A stretch of DNA of 51,734 bases from an uncultured Dorea sp. Its GTDB lineage: Bacteria > Bacillota > Clostridia > Lachnospirales > Lachnospiraceae. Below the pieces are notes generated by a model. That model ran no database searches. It saw only the letters and a list, made by a program, of their open reading frames with translations, and was not told the DNA's origin. Position numbers and translations under genes: made by a program. Where the stretch lies: positions 1 through 51,734 of the forward strand of contig CANDQP010000005.1 in NCBI GenBank assembly GCA_947388185.1, given 5' to 3'. Positions 49,346 through 51,734 of this stretch are shown here, one piece after another (position 1 is the first letter of the stretch; each line of letters begins with the position of its first letter).

Positions 49346-50719
49346 ATGAAAAAGGGTCAGATATATGAGGGAATGATTGAAACGGTGGATTTTCCTAATA
49401 AAGGAAGGATCGTGCTGCCGGAAGAGAACAGAACTGTATGTGTAAAAAATGGAATTCCAGGGCAGAAGGTCAAATTCTCCGTCAATAAAGTCCGCAAAGA
49501 CAAGGCAGAGGGACGGATTCTGGAGGTGTTGGAGGCTTCTCCGCTGGAGATCCCGTCACCATGTCCGCATTTCGGTCAGTGCGGGGGATGCACCTATCAG
49601 AATCTTCCCTACGAAGAGCAGATTAAGCTGAAAGAATCCCAGATTAAGAAGATGATGGACGGGGCGGTAGACGGGGATTATATCTGGGAGGGTATCAAAC
49701 CAAGCCCGGTAAAGCAGGGCTACCGCAATAAGATGGAATTCTCATTCGGAGATGAGTATAAGGACGGCCCGCTGGCGCTGGGGATGCACCGCAGGGGGAG
49801 CTTCCATGATATCGTCAATGTTCCCGGCTGTCAGATCGTAGATGCGGATTACCGGAGGATTCTGTCCTGTACCCTGGAATATGCAAGGGAGACGGGACTT
49901 CCATACTATCACCGTATGCGCCATGAGGGCTTCTGGCGGCATCTCCTGGTGAGAAAGGCGGTAAAGACCGGGGAGATCCTGATTGATCTGGTGACGGCCG
50001 GGAATGAGAAGTACGGAAGGGATTTTGATGAAAAGCAATGGGCAGAAAGGCTGCTTGCGTTAAGTCTTGACGGAAGGATTGCCGGAATCCTGCATACGAA
50101 AAATGACAGCGTGGCGGATGTGGTCAAGGACGAAGGGACGGATATTCTCTACGGACAGAATTATTTCTATGAAGAGCTGCTGGGACTTAAGTTTAAGATC
50201 ACACCCTTCTTGTTCTTTCAGACGAATTCACTTGGGGCGGAGGTATTGTATGAAACTGCCAGGGAGTATATCGGAGAGACGAAGGATAAGGTGATCTTTG
50301 ACCTGTACAGCGGTACAGGAACCATTGCGCAGATGGCTGCGCCTGTGGCGAAGAAGGTTGTGGGCGTGGAGATCGTAGAGGAGGCCGTGGAGGCGGCAAG
50401 AGAGAATGCGAAGCTTAACGGGCTTGATAACTGTACATTCTGGGCCGGGGATGTGCTGAAGGTGATCGATGAGCTCGGCGAGGTGCCGGACCTGATCGTG
50501 CTGGATCCGCCAAGGGACGGGGTGAATCCAAAGGCGCTTCAGAAGATTACGGATTTTGGGGTGGAGAGGATCGTGTATATTGCCTGTAAGCCGACGAGTC
50601 TGGTGCGGGATCTGGAGATGCTGCAGGGACGGGGGTACCGGGTGGAGAAGGTTGGGGGGATTGATTTGTTTACGGGGACGTATCATGTGGAGACGTGCGT
50701 TCTTTTGAGTAGGAAATAG
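49346..50719 (+). CDS. rlmD: 23S rRNA (uracil-5-)-methyltransferase RlmD
   Basis: 457 aa. The N-terminal TRAM domain (IYEGMIETVDFPNKGRIVL) is followed by a 4Fe-4S site PCPHFGQCGGCTY. The SAM-dependent methyltransferase has DLYSGTGTIAQ, VLDPPRDG and the catalytic-Cys motif YIACKPTSL. It methylates a uracil C5 in 23S rRNA (TrmA/RumA family; tRNA specificity cannot be excluded). The start has AAAGGGAG. The end is shorter than in relatives that carry a C-terminal extension; a matching piece lies separately at 50742-51005 in another frame. Confidence 0.88.
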   Translation: MKKGQIYEGMIETVDFPNKGRIVLPEENRTVCVKNGIPGQKVKFSVNKVRKDKAEGRILEVLEASPLEIPSPCPHFGQCGGCTYQNLPYEEQIKLKESQIKKMMDGAVDGDYIWEGIKPSPVKQGYRNKMEFSFGDEYKDGPLALGMHRRGSFHDIVNVPGCQIVDADYRRILSCTLEYARETGLPYYHRMRHEGFWRHLLVRKAVKTGEILIDLVTAGNEKYGRDFDEKQWAERLLALSLDGRIAGILHTKNDSVADVVKDEGTDILYGQNYFYEELLGLKFKITPFLFFQTNSLGAEVLYETAREYIGETKDKVIFDLYSGTGTIAQMAAPVAKKVVGVEIVEEAVEAARENAKLNGLDNCTFWAGDVLKVIDELGEVPDLIVLDPPRDGVNPKALQKITDFGVERIVYIACKPTSLVRDLEMLQGRGYRVEKVGGIDLFTGTYHVETCVLLSRK

Positions 50720-50741
50720 TTACACCGCTGATACTGTCTAT

Positions 50742-51005
50742 GTGTACGATGATTATACGCCAGAAAATAACGGATATTTGAAAGACATGAAAGGTTGTGC
50801 AACCTATACGGAAATCAAAGAATGGATAAAGTCGGAGTATGGTCTGAAGGTATCATCCTTGTATGTGGCACAGATAAAAGACAAATGCGGTATTGAAAAG
50901 CGTCTGAATTATAATGTGGGTGATAATAAAAGCCATGTGCCGAAATGCCCGCCGGAGAAAGAAAAAGCGATTATGGAGGCGTTTAGGCATTTTAATATGA
51001 TATGA
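50742..51005 (+). pseudogene. Detached C-terminal extension of an RlmD-type methyltransferase
   Basis: GCATYTEIKEWIKSEYGLKV, then SSLYVAQIKDKCGIEKRLNY and CPPEKEKAIMEAFRHFNMI match the extension that follows the methyltransferase domain in many Bacillota RlmD-type proteins. The frame differs from rlmD and begins 23 bases after its stop with a GTG lacking a clear binding site. Either rlmD lost its tail by a frameshift, or this is a fragment from another methylase. The final 128 bases are duplicated at 51334. Confidence 0.5.
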
Positions 51006-51059
51006 GATAGTTTGTCGGAGTCAAAAAAATGTTGATTTTCAGGTTTAGAAATGTTATAT
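50878..51059 (+). repeat. 182-bp direct repeat, left copy
   Basis: Bases 50878-51059 reappear, identical as far as I can read, at 51334-51515. The left copy ends exactly where the inverted-repeat element at 51060 starts. It contains the end of the RlmD-tail fragment and about 54 bp after its stop. Confidence 0.9.
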
Positions 51060-51333
51060 CCCGAGTTTGCCACTTGAGAGGGAAAAAATTAGATTAAAAT
51101 GCCTTTGTAAACAGCAATTTTTAAGAGTTTACGCGGTTTGATAAAATATACCTACATTTATGACCTACATGAAATTGAGGGATTTCAGAAAAAGTATTCT
51201 AAAGCCTTATTTTATATGGAATAGAGGCAAATCTGATGTACCTACAAAAAATTTATGTAGAAGACAAGTCACAAACCCGCATAGAATCAGGGTTTGTAAC
51301 CTATTTTAAGTGTGATAAAGTGGCAAACTCGGG
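51060..51333 (+). mobile_element. 274-bp element with 16-bp terminal inverted repeats
   Basis: CCCGAGTTTGCCACTT at 51060-51075 is exactly inverted at 51318-51333. The interior is A+T-rich, has no coding frame of note, and contains a stem from ACAAACCC and GGGTTTGT near 51273-51299. The 182-bp direct repeats abut both ends without a single intervening base. A non-autonomous, MITE-like insertion is the simplest name, but the repeat is far longer than known target duplications. Confidence 0.65.
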
Positions 51334-51515
51334 AAGACAAATGCGGTATTGAAAAGCGTCTGAATTATAATGTGGGTGATAATAAAAGCCATGTGCCGAA
51401 ATGCCCGCCGGAGAAAGAAAAAGCGATTATGGAGGCGTTTAGGCATTTTAATATGATATGAGATAGTTTGTCGGAGTCAAAAAAATGTTGATTTTCAGGT
51501 TTAGAAATGTTATAT
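51334..51515 (+). repeat. 182-bp direct repeat, right copy
   Basis: Second copy of 50878-51059, starting directly after the right inverted repeat. Beyond 51515 the sequence diverges (TATAG in place of CCCGA). Confidence 0.9.
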
Positions 51516-51568
51516 TATAGAAAAGGAGCAGCCGCCCACAAAGTGGTTTACCTCCTAAAGTTGACTAT

Positions 51569-51610
51569 AATAAGCCTACCTGACTCGGCAAAGTACAAGG
51601 TAGGCTTATT
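51569..51610 (+). terminator. Terminator overlapping the 3' end of the second small toxin
   Basis: AATAAGCCTACCT (51569-51581) pairs with AGGTAGGCTTATT (51598-51610), 13 bp, followed by TATTTTC on the + strand. As in the 16-kb copy, it would end a rightward antisense RNA. A clear antisense promoter is not seen here. Confidence 0.65.
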
Positions 51611-51708
51611 TATTTTCGCTTATTGTTCCTATTATCCAAATAGGCAAGCAATGCAACGAGAAACGAACCACCAAAAAATAACAGGCTTAAAACTTCGTAT
51701 GTACTCAT
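51610..51708 (-). CDS. Holin-like type I toxin peptide (32 aa)
   Basis: ATG 51708 has GGGAGGTG six bases upstream. The product begins MSTYEVLSLLFFGGSFLVAL, continues LAYLDNRNNKRK and stops: one hydrophobic helix and a basic tail. The MSTYEVLSLL start is typical of the Bacillota putative holin-like toxins. The stop overlaps a strong terminator stem. The promoter probably lies beyond the window end. It shares plan but little sequence with the peptide at 16188-16268. Confidence 0.75.
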   Translation of the reverse strand: MSTYEVLSLLFFGGSFLVALLAYLDNRNNKRK

Positions 51709-51734
51709 ATGCATCACCTCCCGTCTTCTGTGAA

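Noticed and set aside
1-51734. CRISPR array, rRNA operon or intact prophage
   Set aside because: No regularly spaced repeats, rRNA-like sequence or phage structural module was found; the only RNA gene recognised beyond regulatory RNAs is tRNA-Ala.

Overview
The window reads as chromosomal DNA from an anaerobic, low-to-mid G+C member of the Bacillota, most likely Lachnospiraceae. The grounds are strong AGGAGG-type ribosome binding sites, a trimeric NAD/ferredoxin [FeFe] hydrogenase operon facing a sensory-hydrogenase cluster, an FMN riboswitch ahead of ribD-ribE-ribBA-ribH, YerC and DUF1836 regulators, an AgrC/AgrA-type two-component pair and two small holin-like type I toxins. The genus is not determined.

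Bases 1-10324 look like a catabolic cluster: two NhaC-type transporters (the first cut by the window edge), two paralogous NAD(P)-dependent dehydrogenases of the 2,4-diaminopentanoate dehydrogenase/DapB-like type, a short-chain dehydrogenase without its usual Ser and Tyr, two complete DhaK-DhaL kinase pairs, an L-fucose-isomerase-like protein and an RpiB/LacAB-type isomerase. A textbook sigma-54 promoter (TTGGCACG-N4-TTGCT) precedes the first dehydrogenase. Import, oxidation or deamination, aldose-ketose isomerisation and ATP-dependent phosphorylation are all represented. The substrate is not evident, and I do not recognise a described pathway with this gene set.

Bases 10325-12375 are a gene graveyard: two truncated MATE pumps around a broken MerR/GyrI regulator, then a decayed PIN-type toxin and antitoxin. 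Bases 12491-19114 hold an HD-domain phosphohydrolase, a LytTR response regulator and GHKL kinase, a lipoprotein, a small element with 19-bp terminal inverted repeats carrying a type I toxin-antitoxin, a diguanylate cyclase, a YgjP metallopeptidase and a precorrin-2 dehydrogenase. Bases 19125-27756 are divergent hydrogenase clusters: leftward, DRTGG protein, RsbW-like ATPase, sensory [FeFe] hydrogenase-like protein, second DRTGG protein and PHP phosphoesterase; rightward, hydC (NuoE-like), an ATPase, a 2Fe-2S ferredoxin, hydB (NuoF-like) and hydA. The intergenic region has a leftward sigma-A promoter and candidate Rex operators.

Bases 27830-36192 form an A+T-rich accessory island ending at a tRNA-Ala(GGC) gene. 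It carries an uncharacterised operon (small membrane protein, 310-aa helical protein, 618-aa protein with an HNH-like motif and C-terminal membrane region, tiny membrane peptide, DUF2085) divergent from an XRE repressor. It also has a DUF1643 gene, small orphan genes, a ParE/RelE-type toxin-antitoxin pair bracketed by 23-bp direct repeats, and decayed fragments.

Bases 36337-50719 are housekeeping: small hypotheticals, a PHP phosphatase, yerC, a DUF1836 regulator divergent from a MATE pump with a palindromic operator between them, the riboflavin operon, a MobA-MobB fusion, pcrA, an NYN/OST-HTH protein and rlmD. The right end holds a detached RlmD-type C-terminal segment, a 274-bp element with 16-bp terminal inverted repeats flanked exactly by a 182-bp direct repeat, and a second holin-like toxin.
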